This document shows, piece after piece, positions 6,046 through 15,126 of a DNA stretch of 64,000 nucleotides. Origin of the DNA: SZUA-378 sp036652815 (GTDB lineage: Bacteria; Bacillota; Clostridia; Lachnospirales; Lachnospiraceae); contig JAVVVE010000008.1 of the NCBI GenBank assembly GCA_036652815.1, positions 1-64,000 on the forward strand, written 5' to 3'. A model generated the notes under the pieces. It did not search any database. It was not told the origin of the DNA and saw nothing but the letters and a program-made list of their open reading frames with translations. The position numbers were made by a program, and so were the translations under genes. Every line of letters starts with the position of its first letter. Position 1 is the first letter of the stretch.

Positions 6046-7191
6046 TCAACCTTTTCGCGGTGGTTTTGGACCCAGATATTGATAATAATATGCTTTCATC
6101 ATACCATTATATATCTTACGATTCTTATTCGCCTGTTTTCCAATATCCTGTTCTGCCTGTTCATATGCCGATATCAAGAACATCGACCATGAATCCAATG
6201 CCCGATAGCGTTCTCCGATATGGCGATATAATTCCGGTAGGTTTTCTTTCTCCTCTAATCGCTCTCCATAAGGTGGATTAGTAATAATAAAACCATATTT
6301 TTTAGGATGGCTTAATTGTTCCAATGCACGTTGTTGAAAATGAATCATCTTATCAACTCCGGCCAGTTTAGCATTTTCTCTCGCTATTTTAACCATACTC
6401 TCGTCAATATCATATCCTTGAATATCTGTTTCTACAGTCCTGTCTATCATCTCAGTGGCTTCCGATACACAATCATACCAATTCTGCTTTGCAATGACCG
6501 CAGGCCAATGCTCCGCTGTAAAAGAGCGATTCATACCGGGTGCTATATTGGCTGCCATCATCGCTGCCTCAATCGGGATCGTTCCACTTCCACAAAAAGG
6601 GTCTACCAAAATTCGGCTACCATTCCACGGTGTCAACATAATAAGTGCTGCTGCCAGATTCTCTGCAATCGGAGCTTTCGCTGTTAATTTACGATATCCA
6701 CGTTTGTGTAAAGATTCCCCTGTTGTATCAAGACCAATCGTCACTTCATCTTTCATTAAAAATACTCGAATTGGATAAGAGTCTCCTTCTTCCTCAAACC
6801 AACTTATATGATAGATGTCCTTCAATCTATCTACCATAGCTTTCTTCATAATAGATTGAATATCCGATGGACTAAATAATTGGCTCTTAACACTTGCTGC
6901 TTTTGCTACCCAAAATTTAGCATCTTTTGGAATATACTCCTCCCACGGAAGAGCTTTGGTTCCTTCAAAAAGTTCATCATACGTGGTTGCATGGAAAGAT
7001 CCTACTTTAATTAAAATCCGTTCTGCCGAGCGTAAACATATATTTGCTCTGCAAACCGCCTCTTCATCTCCACCAAAAATAATTCTGCCATCTTCCACGG
7101 ACAGAATCTCATATCCCAAATCCTTAATTTCATTTTTCAATACCGCTTCCAAGCCAAAATGACAAGGTGCTATCAATTCATATTTTCTCAT
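6046..7191 (-). CDS. THUMP-domain 23S rRNA methyltransferase (RlmL-N/YpsC family)
   Basis: The protein has 381 residues. An N-terminal ferredoxin-like and THUMP RNA-binding region spans about 1-155, followed by a class I SAM methyltransferase. The SAM motif is DPFCGSGTIPIEAAM near residue 197 and the N-methylation motif is TNPPYGERL near 310. This pair is characteristic of guanine-N2 methyltransferases of 23S rRNA. It stops 4 bases before the amidase-like gene and is probably the first gene of this four-gene run, with a weak AGGGAT ribosome binding site. Confidence 0.9.
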   Translation of the reverse strand: MRKYELIAPCHFGLEAVLKNEIKDLGYEILSVEDGRIIFGGDEEAVCRANICLRSAERILIKVGSFHATTYDELFEGTKALPWEEYIPKDAKFWVAKAASVKSQLFSPSDIQSIMKKAMVDRLKDIYHISWFEEEGDSYPIRVFLMKDEVTIGLDTTGESLHKRGYRKLTAKAPIAENLAAALIMLTPWNGSRILVDPFCGSGTIPIEAAMMAANIAPGMNRSFTAEHWPAVIAKQNWYDCVSEATEMIDRTVETDIQGYDIDESMVKIARENAKLAGVDKMIHFQQRALEQLSHPKKYGFIITNPPYGERLEEKENLPELYRHIGERYRALDSWSMFLISAYEQAEQDIGKQANKNRKIYNGMMKAYYYQYLGPKPPRKG

Positions 7192-7239
7192 ATCCCTATC
7201 TTATATTCCCCATACTTCTCTGTCAATCTTTTTATAACA

Positions 7240-7274
7240 AAAGAGATGACCGATTTTAAATCTGCCATCTCTTT
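7240..7274 (-). terminator. terminator of the 64-residue protein gene
   Basis: On the minus strand AAAGAGATG pairs with CATCTCTTT. An inner GATTT/AAATC pairing and then TTTTGTTAT follow. It lies 13 bases past the stop. Confidence 0.7.
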
Positions 7275-7286
7275 CATCGTTAGATC

Positions 7287-7481
7287 TTAGTAATTATCTG
7301 TACTATCATTGCTTCTGCTATCTTTATTGCTGTCTTTATTGCTGTTACTGTTTTTGCTATTCTGTGTACTGTTAGAGCAATCATTATTGTTGTTGCTCAT
7401 TTTCCCCTGATTCTGATTTTTTTGATTCTGTGTATTACCGGTTTTGTTCTGTTGATTCTGATCATAATCATTCTTAGACAT
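7287..7481 (-). CDS. small Asn/Gln/Ser/Asp-rich low-complexity protein
   Basis: The 64 residues are almost entirely N, Q, S, K and D, with no hydrophobic core or signal peptide, so the protein is expected to be disordered and soluble. It is likely a real gene: a strong AGGAGG lies 8 bases upstream of the ATG and an intrinsic terminator directly follows. Small proteins of this composition occur in spore-forming Clostridia and may be spore or stress proteins, but no function can be assigned from sequence. Confidence 0.65.
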   Translation of the reverse strand: MSKNDYDQNQQNKTGNTQNQKNQNQGKMSNNNNDCSNSTQNSKNSNSNKDSNKDSRSNDSTDNY

Positions 7482-7550
7482 ATTTTTACCTCCTGGAAGT
7501 TAATGGGTTACATTCCCAGTATGTCCTTTTGAAAAAATAATATACACAAA

Positions 7551-7985
7551 CTATCGCAATCTTTGAATCAATCTAATCACACACACAATCGCTATAAATG
7601 GAAGCAATACCGGCAATAAAAACGAGATAACAGAAGTCAGCATACTAAATACAAGGATTACTATAATAGCAACAATAACGCCAATCATCCATCCCGGCAT
7701 ACGGAATGCTTTAGTTTTACGCTTTCCTGTAATATCATCTTCATCATATTCCGTATACTCTGCATCCGTTGTATTGGTTCCTGCAATCTTATTTGTCTCA
7801 ATGATTGTTTTAGCCAATAATCGCGGATCTCCCAGTTCCTGCAATACCTGTTCTTCGGTTTTTCCTTTTTGCATTTCCATCGCAATATAATCTTCATAAT
7901 AAGTAACGTTATCATTAATCAGGTTATAGTTTACTTCACCCGATAATGCTGTTCTCAATTTTTCAATAAACTCTTCTCGCTTCAT
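7551..7985 (-). CDS. DUF1700/HAAS-domain membrane protein
   Basis: The protein has 144 residues. The N-terminal half (1-60: MKREEFIEKLRTALSG, EDYIAMEMQKGKTEEQVLQELGDPRLLAKTI) is the HAAS domain, a small helical module often found with PadR regulators and anti-sigma-like systems. An acidic linker follows, then a hydrophobic C-terminus with two close membrane segments (about 97-140). No PadR gene lies next to it, so its partner is unknown. Confidence 0.75.
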   Translation of the reverse strand: MKREEFIEKLRTALSGEVNYNLINDNVTYYEDYIAMEMQKGKTEEQVLQELGDPRLLAKTIIETNKIAGTNTTDAEYTEYDEDDITGKRKTKAFRMPGWMIGVIVAIIVILVFSMLTSVISFLLPVLLPFIAIVCVIRLIQRLR

Positions 7986-8109
7986 ATGCTCACTTTATCT
8001 TTCCATTTTATTCCCCTAGCCATATCTTGTGTTTATACTACCCTATTTATTCCCCTATGAATAGTCCTTCTACTGTTTTTTAATTATCTTTTTATATTTA
8101 ATTGCTCTA

Positions 8110-8310
8110 TTACTCTGCAAATCCTGCTACATATTCGCCACCCTCTGTAACGCTGAGTATCAGCTGTGCACCTTCCATAGGAGCCTCGCTAAAATCAATA
8201 CCCATAAAGGTAATCGTGCCACCATCGGCATCACCTGCCATCAAATCCCAAACAAGGATCACGAGCAAAATCGAGGGCAACACGCTACGAAAGGTCTTTT
8301 TTGATTGCAA
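8110..8310 (-). CDS. small hypothetical protein or gene remnant
   Basis: The frame has 66 codons, starting at a TTG with no convincing ribosome binding site. One hydrophobic segment (SVLPSILLVILVW) is followed by a short polar tail ending EGGEYVAGFAE. The frame is open for ten more codons upstream without an ATG, so this may be the 3' remnant of a membrane protein. Not recognised. Confidence 0.25.
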   Translation of the reverse strand: MQSKKTFRSVLPSILLVILVWDLMAGDADGGTITFMGIDFSEAPMEGAQLILSVTEGGEYVAGFAE

Positions 8311-8400
8311 TATTAACAGAAAAATGCTGCTGATTGAAATAGAAAATGCTTATACGGAGCATGTCAGGCTGTGGATACACAAAGCTGTATATAATCACAC

Positions 8401-8445
8401 AAATAAACCCCCTTGTAAACAGTACGTTTACAAGGGGGTTTATTT
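8401..8445. terminator. strong bidirectional terminator after tRNA-Arg
   Basis: AAATAAACCCCCTTGTAAAC (8401-8420) and its perfect inverse at 8426-8445 form a 20-bp stem with a 5-base loop. The stem starts two bases past the tRNA 3' end. Confidence 0.85.
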
Positions 8446-8446
8446 C

Positions 8447-8520
8447 CGTGCCTGACATGATTCGAACACGCGGCCTTCTGGTCCGTAGCCAGACGCTCTA
8501 TCCAGCTGAGCTACAAGCAC
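8447..8520 (-). tRNA. tRNA-Arg(ACG)
   Basis: The minus strand folds as a complete 74-base cloverleaf: acceptor GTGCTTG with CAGGCAC, D-arm AGCTCAGCTGGATAGAGC, anticodon arm TCTGG-CTACGGA-CCAGA with anticodon ACG, and T-arm with loop TTCGAAT (two G-U pairs in its stem). CCA is not encoded. The ACG anticodon is expected to be edited to ICG to read CGU, CGC and CGA. Confidence 0.93.
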
Positions 8521-8593
8521 ATCGTTAAAGATAAGATTACTTTTTATTTAGTTATCTTGTTCTGCAACGTTTTTAATTTTACTATATTCACAT

Positions 8594-9787
8594 TCACTTG
8601 TCAAGCAACGTTTTGATACTTGTGTTGTTAGAAATGTTCATATCCTGTCGTTTATGAACTGCTTCTTTTAAAAGTTCATACGCTGTAGACATTAATGGAA
8701 TAAAGGTCAGAATACCTACAATGCCAAACAAACTCCCTCCCAGGGTAACCGATACAAAGATCCAAATCGAAGGTAATCCTACTGAGCTGCCCACCACATG
8801 CGGATAAATAAAGTTTCCTTCTACCTGCTGCAAGACTAGGAATAAAATAATGAATAGCAATGCCTGCATTGGGCTCTCTATCAGTATTAAAAACGCACCG
8901 ACACCGCATCCGATAAATGCTCCAAATATAGGAATTAATGCGGTAAATGCAATCAGTACACCAACTAATAAAGCATATGGAAATCGAAATACCGTCATGC
9001 TAATAGTAAACATACATCCTAATATAATAGCCTCCACGCATTGCCCTGCAATAAAATTAGAGAAATTCTTATTCAGTAGGCGTAAACATTTCATCGTAGT
9101 ATTCGCTATCTTAGTCGGTAAAAATGCCTGCATCACCATCGTGACCTGTCTTCCAAGCTTTTCTTTTTGTGATAATAAATAAATTGAAAAAACAAGTGCT
9201 ATTCCGATGGATACCAGCGTATGAATAAAACTTCCTGCAATAGATACTGTCATATTCATCGCATTACCAAACCCACTGGTAACAAATGCAAGTGCATTAT
9301 TCATAAAAGACTTCCAATCAATCGCAATATCTTTAATCTCAATACCTTCTATAAATTTAACGATCTCGGGATTATCTGCACAGATTTTCTCCAGCATAAT
9401 TAGTGAATCTTCCACAAACTTAGGTATCTTCATCCCTAAATCAATCACCGTGGAAATTAGTTGTGGTACTACCATAAATATAATTAATGCTATAATCGAG
9501 AGCATAAAGAGCAAAGAAAGAACAATACTCATCGGTCGTTTTATTTTGCGTTTCCATTTTGACGCATCATGTTGAAATAAGACAGTCTCTATCTTTCTCA
9601 TTGGCAGATTCATAATAAATGCCATAATACCTCCGAGTAATAATGGAAATATAACTTGAAATCCTCCCGATAACAATCCCAATATCTTATCAAAATTAAT
9701 AATTCCTAATATCATTAATGCAATAAATAGAATCAATAGATATGCTTTTTTTAGATTCTTATTATCTGATTTCATACAAACACTCAT
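8594..9787 (-). CDS. AI-2E/UPF0118 family permease
   Basis: This 397-residue integral membrane protein has about eight segments and the family's conserved C-terminal part (LLVGVLIAFTALIPIFGAFIG, then GNFIYPHVVGSSVGLPSIW). Relatives include TqsA (AI-2 export) and sodium-proton antiporters, so the substrate cannot be told from sequence. The ATG at 9787 is preferred because GAGGAAAGGA precedes it, whereas the frame's first codon (9799) is a TTG. It is a single gene, divergent from the deacetylase at 9883. Confidence 0.88.
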   Translation of the reverse strand: MSVCMKSDNKNLKKAYLLILFIALMILGIINFDKILGLLSGGFQVIFPLLLGGIMAFIMNLPMRKIETVLFQHDASKWKRKIKRPMSIVLSLLFMLSIIALIIFMVVPQLISTVIDLGMKIPKFVEDSLIMLEKICADNPEIVKFIEGIEIKDIAIDWKSFMNNALAFVTSGFGNAMNMTVSIAGSFIHTLVSIGIALVFSIYLLSQKEKLGRQVTMVMQAFLPTKIANTTMKCLRLLNKNFSNFIAGQCVEAIILGCMFTISMTVFRFPYALLVGVLIAFTALIPIFGAFIGCGVGAFLILIESPMQALLFIILFLVLQQVEGNFIYPHVVGSSVGLPSIWIFVSVTLGGSLFGIVGILTFIPLMSTAYELLKEAVHKRQDMNISNNTSIKTLLDK

Positions 9788-9882
9788 TCCTTTCCTCAAT
9801 CCAAATCATAATCTATATCACTTTCTTTACATAATAACATATACTAATAAAAACACAACTGTTAAAAGAGGCAAAACTCATT

Positions 9883-10680
9883 ATGAAAAAATCTTTCTTA
9901 CCGCATCGGGAATTATTTACAAATACTTTACATAAAATACCAAAACATATTTTACCCATAGCCACCTGTGCTCTTTTTATCGCTGCTTTATGGTACATAC
10001 CTCAAGCAATCACTGTCAGCAACAGTATTGGCGGCAGAGAACTGCCTATCTATTGTGTGAAAACAGATAAAAAACAAATTGGACTGTCCTTTGATGCGGC
10101 TTGGGGAAACGAGGACACTGCCAAAATTATGGATATCTTAAAAAAACATAATATTCATGCAACTTTTTTTATGACCGGTGGATGGGTAGACTCTTATCCG
10201 GAAGATGTAAAACGGATTTTTGCAGAAGGACACGATCTCGGTAACCATAGTGAACATCACAAAAATATGTCTCAGCTATCCGATGAAGAATGCCAGGAAG
10301 AACTTCGTAAAGTTCATAGCAAAGTCAAAGCTTTAACAGGCTGTGACATGCATCTCTTCCGTCCTCCTTATGGGGACTATGACAATCATGTTATAACAAA
10401 TGCAAAATCCTGCGGATATTACACGATTCAATGGGATGTGGATAGCCTCGATTGGAAAGATTATGGCACCGATTCTATCATTCAGACTGTAAGCAAACAT
10501 AAGCATCTTGGAAATGGCTCCATCATACTGTGTCATAATGGAGCCAAATATACTGCAGATGCTTTGGATCCTTTACTTACTTCGTTAGAAAATATGGGTT
10601 ATGAGATAGTTCCCATATCGAAACTTATTTTGTCTGACCATTACCATATGGATCATGAAGGTCGACAAATCGCCGATTAG
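9883..10680 (+). CDS. PdaB-like polysaccharide deacetylase
   Basis: The 265-residue protein has one N-terminal membrane anchor (about 22-41) and a NodB deacetylase domain (about 62-250). Visible motifs are SFDAAWGNEDT (the sporulation PdaB form, with one Asp in place of the usual DD), zinc histidines in GNHSEHH, RPPYGDYD, and ILCHNG near the end. It should deacetylate peptidoglycan or another glycan at the cell or spore surface. PdaB is needed for spore cortex integrity in Bacillus, which supports a sporulating host. The stop codon overlaps the convergent collagen-like gene (shared TTAG at 10677-10680). Confidence 0.85.
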   Translation: MKKSFLPHRELFTNTLHKIPKHILPIATCALFIAALWYIPQAITVSNSIGGRELPIYCVKTDKKQIGLSFDAAWGNEDTAKIMDILKKHNIHATFFMTGGWVDSYPEDVKRIFAEGHDLGNHSEHHKNMSQLSDEECQEELRKVHSKVKALTGCDMHLFRPPYGDYDNHVITNAKSCGYYTIQWDVDSLDWKDYGTDSIIQTVSKHKHLGNGSIILCHNGAKYTADALDPLLTSLENMGYEIVPISKLILSDHYHMDHEGRQIAD

Positions 10681-12158
10681 AAGTCTTCCTGAATAGCAGC
10701 TTCCGTTTGAGTCTCCGTTTGAGTCTCTACCGGGGTCTCTGTCGGGGTCTCCGTCTGAGTCTCTGTCGGGGTCTCTGTCTGGCTCTCCGTTGGGGGCTCC
10801 GTTTGGCTCTCTGTTGGGGGCTGCTCTATCATCTGATGTACCGGCTCTGCTATACTTTGCTCCATTATATATGGAACAGGGGTCTGTAACGTATTGGCAT
10901 TTTTACCATAGTGTATCGTTGCAGATATAATCTGATTCTCTTGATAACCACAATTTGCTTCAAAGGATCCACCCAAACCACAGGTCGGATTGACAACCTG
11001 ATGCGGATGATGATATCGGGAACCCGGTCCGCCTAAACCACCACCATTATGACAAAATAAGCCACAAGCTCCACACCTATAATAAGTTCTGTCAAAACCG
11101 CCATTGCCTGAGTCACCGTGGCAATCAGTCACAAACTCCAATTCCGTTACCCAACACATAGGTCGACATGCTCCGGTATGGGAATGTGCTTTTGTATAAC
11201 ATCCGCCACCACTTGATGCATCCCCTGTGTGATTATGGCGAATATATGTAATGGTACCATTCGGATTAACAGAACCAACTCCATCTGCAAATCCTTTTGT
11301 ATAAAGATTGTGAATACTTTCATTGATCACAGCAAATGTAGCATCTGAGGCCGTAGGTATCTCTTTGTCAGTCAGCGTAGCCGCAAGTAAAGATTTCCCG
11401 CTACTGACAGAGGTAAAACACTCTTCTACCCGTACGTTAGTCGCATCAATACTTCCGTTTAGCTGCATAACACTATTAGCCAAACTACTGTTTAAGGTAT
11501 TCATATCGATTCCAAGCTCTATTATTTTAGCCGGCGTTGTAGACAATATAATCCCAAACTCTTCTTCTGTGCCCTGGTATCCTGCTTCTAATGCTGAAGC
11601 ATACGCTGTTTTGCCATCCTTTCCGTTGATCCCATCGATTCCATTTTTACCATTAGCTCCATTGATACCGGGGATACCGGCCTTACCATCTATTCCACTG
11701 GTTCCATCAGCCCCATTGATACCGTCTTGTCCATTGTATCCATTCTCTCCATCGGTTCCATCGGTTCCATCGGTGCCATCAATACCCTCTTTTTCTTCCA
11801 TCGTATCTTGAAGCAAAAGAGACTGTTCATACTCATCCAATAGAATATTATTGCCCAACATTTCTTTCATTTCTTTCCTTACATTTTCGATCTCTTCCTG
11901 CACGATCATACCGGCATCCACCGCTTGGTCTCCTCCTCTCTTATCATGCACAGACTCTCTGATCACTAACGTCGTCGGTACCGATACGATGAGGATCGCC
12001 ATAATGACCAATCCTGTGATTTTAACGAGTTTTCCATTTAATCGATTTAAAAATCTACTCTCTTTCGGTTCATATTCCTCATATACTTCCTCTTCATAAG
12101 TATTATCCTCATATAGGATTAAATCCTGCTTTTCAATATTTTTTCTATTTTTTTTCAT
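10677..12158 (-). CDS. membrane-anchored collagen-like repeat protein
   Basis: The protein has 493 residues. A Tyr/Glu-rich cytoplasmic N-terminus (1-45) is followed by one membrane segment (about 47-66), a helical region (75-120), 20 uninterrupted Gly-X-Y triplets (125-184, rich in GTDG, GIDG and GING, with only one proline), and an AYASALEAGYQGTEEEF motif that often follows collagen-like stretches in Firmicutes and phages. The region at 305-400 is rich in Cys, His and Gly and may bind metal. The tail at 448-485 is repeated PTE(S/T)QTE and is probably extended or glycosylated. It may build a trimeric surface fibre. No LPXTG sorting signal is present. Confidence 0.85.
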   Translation of the reverse strand: MKKNRKNIEKQDLILYEDNTYEEEVYEEYEPKESRFLNRLNGKLVKITGLVIMAILIVSVPTTLVIRESVHDKRGGDQAVDAGMIVQEEIENVRKEMKEMLGNNILLDEYEQSLLLQDTMEEKEGIDGTDGTDGTDGENGYNGQDGINGADGTSGIDGKAGIPGINGANGKNGIDGINGKDGKTAYASALEAGYQGTEEEFGIILSTTPAKIIELGIDMNTLNSSLANSVMQLNGSIDATNVRVEECFTSVSSGKSLLAATLTDKEIPTASDATFAVINESIHNLYTKGFADGVGSVNPNGTITYIRHNHTGDASSGGGCYTKAHSHTGACRPMCWVTELEFVTDCHGDSGNGGFDRTYYRCGACGLFCHNGGGLGGPGSRYHHPHQVVNPTCGLGGSFEANCGYQENQIISATIHYGKNANTLQTPVPYIMEQSIAEPVHQMIEQPPTESQTEPPTESQTETPTETQTETPTETPVETQTETQTEAAIQEDF

Positions 12159-12283
12159 AGATATCCCTTTCTGTTGTCACAAAGACAGCGTTATGCTGCT
12201 AAGGCAATATTTAACTTGTTGTGGTTTTATTCTATTTGCTTTGTTGAATGGGTGGAGAATTATTCCGCGAAATAAAAGATATT

Positions 12284-12305
12284 GCATCCTGTATCTACAA
12301 GATGC
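12284..12305 (-). terminator. possible terminator of the sialic acid operon
   Basis: The minus strand forms GCATCTTGTA-GA-TACAGGATGC, followed by AATATCTTTTATTT. It lies 64 bases past the last esterase gene. The two-base loop is tight and the T-run is interrupted. The rest of 12159-12368 shows no gene. Confidence 0.4.
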
Positions 12306-12368
12306 GTTACAGATAAAATGAATGAATCATTAGTCTATTTACGTAGTGCCATCATACTGGCATTTGTC

Positions 12369-13286
12369 TTACTTGTCAATACCAAAAGTTAACAAAAATT
12401 CTAAATACGTATTTTCAAAAAAATTATTAAGTTCATGTCCATGTTTTGGAAAAATCGCTTTTTGTTTCCAGCAGGATAAGTTATTGTAAATGGAAAACTG
12501 TGCGGAGGGTGGCGATATCTCATCTAATAATCCGATTCCCTGTAATACATGTGCCTTTACATAAGGTGCAAAATTTTTAGCATCAAGATAGCCAAGCTGC
12601 TCGAACAGAGCCTGCTCAGTTTTGTGTTCCGGATCTTGATATCGAAAATAATCCCGTAGTCCCTGATAGGCACCGGTATCATAATCTTTTTCCCAGACTC
12701 TCTTATAATCGCAGCACATAGGATACTGCATCGCACAGGTCTTCACGATCTTTGGATTCATCGCTCCCACTACAAGTGCTGTGGCTGCACCCTGCCCTTC
12801 TCCATATACATGAATAGATGCCTGGTCTATATTGTTCATAACAGATACAATGCGTAAGAGCAGCAGTGCTTCCGTATAGATCTGGTGTACAGGCAGCTCC
12901 TCTATGGTGCCTGACAGCCCTTCATAATTGGATAATGCATAGTCGGGTGCCAATACCGCACACCCGATTCCTGCATACCTCATGAGATGGAACCAGCTTC
13001 TGCTCACTCCGTTATAATCAGGAAATTGAAGTACAAGCGGCACTTTCTCTTCGGTAGCCGGTCTAATATATTTGGCCTGATGCTCTTGTCCATCCATGCC
13101 CTGATAGTAGAATCCATAATACACACAGTGACTTTCATAGATACGCTTCTCCACCAGACGATACGATAATTGCATAGCATCTATCTTTGAGGTAACCGAC
13201 ATCCAATGCTTCCAAAAATCAACAGGTGCAGGCATACTGCCCTTGTACTCCTGTAGCTGTTCCAATGACATATCTATTGCAGGCAT
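12369..13286 (-). CDS. CE7-like (AXE1) esterase paralogue lacking the nucleophile serine
   Basis: This 305-residue α/β-hydrolase is a diverged copy of the gene just upstream (13274-14257). Most of the family frame aligns, but the nucleophile elbow reads YGEGQGAA (Gly164 in place of Ser), the oxyanion segment HGYPGASRGW has become PDYNGVSRSW, and DCPGQGG is lost. The triad Asp (GLLDEISPP, Asp255) and a C-terminal His (KHGHELN) remain. Hydrolysis by the standard mechanism is therefore unlikely. The reading frame is intact and overlaps its paralogue by 13 bases, so it is still translated. A partner subunit or carbohydrate-binding role is possible. Confidence 0.8.
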   Translation of the reverse strand: MPAIDMSLEQLQEYKGSMPAPVDFWKHWMSVTSKIDAMQLSYRLVEKRIYESHCVYYGFYYQGMDGQEHQAKYIRPATEEKVPLVLQFPDYNGVSRSWFHLMRYAGIGCAVLAPDYALSNYEGLSGTIEELPVHQIYTEALLLLRIVSVMNNIDQASIHVYGEGQGAATALVVGAMNPKIVKTCAMQYPMCCDYKRVWEKDYDTGAYQGLRDYFRYQDPEHKTEQALFEQLGYLDAKNFAPYVKAHVLQGIGLLDEISPPSAQFSIYNNLSCWKQKAIFPKHGHELNNFFENTYLEFLLTFGIDK

Positions 13287-14257
13287 GCCGCATCCTCCTT
13301 ACATTGCATATAATCTACGACTGCTTCATCAAACGCACCGATCTCTTCATGGGCATAATCCGGAAAGATCAAGTGTTTCTTCGGCGCGGTAATATGATGA
13401 TAAACAGCAAACTGCGTAGATGGTGGGCAAAACACATCCATGAGACCTGTTCCAAATAAGACAGGACATTCAATTCGTTCCACAAAATTCTGGACATCAA
13501 TATATCCCAATTTTGTAAATATCTCCTGTGTCCGTAATCCCTGTGGATCAAACCATCTGGTGTAGTAGCGTAAGCCATCATACACGACAAGATCACGATC
13601 CATATCCCATGCACGTTTATAGTCAGATAAAAAAGGATACAATGCCGCACATCTGACGATATCCTTATGATTCAAGGCGGCACACACCAAGCCTAATCCG
13701 GCTCCCTGGCTCGCTCCATTGATACAGATTCTGGTATGATCAATGCCCTCTAATTCCTTAGCAATACGCACCATAAGACAAGTGTCTAAAAAAGTCTGTA
13801 CATAATACATCTGCTCCACCGGGCCATCCAGACCCATGATGATATGGTCAGAAGCAGTAGTCCCTTGCCTTGCTATCTTATCCTCACTGTAACCGCCCTG
13901 TCCCGGACAGTCCATCGCTAACAGTGCATATCCCAATCCTGCCCATGAAGTCTGTTCAAACCATCCCCTGGAAGCTCCCGGATAGCCATGAAACTGTAGC
14001 ATAACAGGTGCATCTGATTGAATCTTTGGTTTTAAATATTTAGCATGTATCCTGCTCCCGCCTATACCGGTAAACCAGAGATCATAATAGGTAAGGTATT
14101 TAGATTCCGGTATCTTGCTTTTTTGGATCTCATAAGATAACGTCATCTGTTCTGTTTTCTTTACTTGAATATCCCAAAAAGACCAAAAATCTTTTGGTCT
14201 TGGGTTAGTTCCGTTATAATGTTCTAATTGTTCCAATGCCATATCTACAGAAGGCAT
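13274..14257 (-). CDS. CE7 family acetyl esterase (AXE1/cephalosporin-C deacetylase type)
   Basis: The protein has 327 residues. It carries the CE7 signature elements: oxyanion HGYPGASRGW (about 90-99), DCPGQGG (116-122), the nucleophile Ser183 in NGASQGAGL, Asp274 in GTGLMDVFCPP and His303 in YAHEE. CE7 enzymes remove acetyl groups from small sugars and oligosaccharides. Its place at the end of the nan operon suggests de-O-acetylation of sialic acid or of its products, which is an inference. There is no signal peptide, so it acts in the cytoplasm after uptake. The ribosome binding site is AGGGGA. Confidence 0.88.
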   Translation of the reverse strand: MPSVDMALEQLEHYNGTNPRPKDFWSFWDIQVKKTEQMTLSYEIQKSKIPESKYLTYYDLWFTGIGGSRIHAKYLKPKIQSDAPVMLQFHGYPGASRGWFEQTSWAGLGYALLAMDCPGQGGYSEDKIARQGTTASDHIIMGLDGPVEQMYYVQTFLDTCLMVRIAKELEGIDHTRICINGASQGAGLGLVCAALNHKDIVRCAALYPFLSDYKRAWDMDRDLVVYDGLRYYTRWFDPQGLRTQEIFTKLGYIDVQNFVERIECPVLFGTGLMDVFCPPSTQFAVYHHITAPKKHLIFPDYAHEEIGAFDEAVVDYMQCKEDAACLQ

Positions 14258-14268
14258 AATGTTTCCCC

Positions 14269-15126
14269 TTAGAATAGCTTCTCTACAACCGCTCTCGAAG
14301 TTTTCTCATTATTGATCTTACTTTCTTTATAATTACGTTCATAGTATTCTTGGTACAGCAGATCTATCAGGTATAGCTGGCTGAGTTTAGCTGTCATAGA
14401 ACCACCCTCCAGTGGTCCCTCGCTAGAACCGCACAAGAGAATCGCATCTGCATAAACCGTGAGTGGAGACTTCTGAAAATGCGTAATACAGACGATCTTA
14501 GCACCTGCCTGTTTCGCCACTTTTGCTACGTAGATGTTATCCTTGGTAGCTCCCGAATAAGAAACCATTACAATGAGATCTTCCGGTGTGGTTAACGAAG
14601 CTTCCATTGCTTGCATATGAGGATCGGCAACACATTCTACCTTACCGGTCACACGCAGAAATCGATTACGTGCCGCTTCCGCTATGAGCAGACTATCTCC
14701 AACACCGAAGAAACAGACTCTTGCAGCCTTTTCAAACATCATAATGGTCTTCTCAAATGCATCTCGATTCAAGAGCATATAGGTCTCTTTAATTGCATTC
14801 AGATGATTCTGCATCACCTTCTCTGCCATTGTACCAAGACGATCATCGCACCCGCCACTCATGGAATTCTCCAGTGATAATCCCGTAGTCGCACCCTGGC
14901 TTAACGATAAGCGCATCTTAAACTCCTGATATCCTTGTAATTTCATCGTTCTGCAAAAACGATATACACTGGTATCTCCTACCTTACAAGCATCTGCAAG
15001 ATCTGTGATCGACATATACATAACTTCGCTTTGATGTGCAAGCACATAATCAGCTACTTTTTTTTCCGCCTTTGTTAATTGATTATAAGATGCTCTTATC
15101 TGTAATACAAAATTAGCATTCTCCAT
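14269..15126 (-). CDS. RpiR/MurR-family regulator of the sialic acid genes
   Basis: The protein has 285 residues. The N-terminal HTH_6 domain is about 1-77 (ADYVLAHQSEVMYMSITDLADACKVGDTSVYRFCRTM). The C-terminal SIS sugar-phosphate-binding domain is about 125-260 (FFGVGDSLLIAEAARNRFLRV, VMVSYSGATKDNIYVAKVAKQAGAKIVCIT). Regulators of this family control nan operons in several Firmicutes and respond to GlcNAc-6-P or ManNAc-6-P. The start codon directly follows the stop of the ROK kinase. It probably regulates this operon and nanA. Confidence 0.9.
   Translation of the reverse strand: MENANFVLQIRASYNQLTKAEKKVADYVLAHQSEVMYMSITDLADACKVGDTSVYRFCRTMKLQGYQEFKMRLSLSQGATTGLSLENSMSGGCDDRLGTMAEKVMQNHLNAIKETYMLLNRDAFEKTIMMFEKAARVCFFGVGDSLLIAEAARNRFLRVTGKVECVADPHMQAMEASLTTPEDLIVMVSYSGATKDNIYVAKVAKQAGAKIVCITHFQKSPLTVYADAILLCGSSEGPLEGGSMTAKLSQLYLIDLLYQEYYERNYKESKINNEKTSRAVVEKLF

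Noticed and set aside
11323..11811. Plus-strand proline-rich frame opposite the collagen-like gene
   Set aside because: It mirrors the Gly-X-Y codons of the minus-strand gene and has no ribosome binding site.
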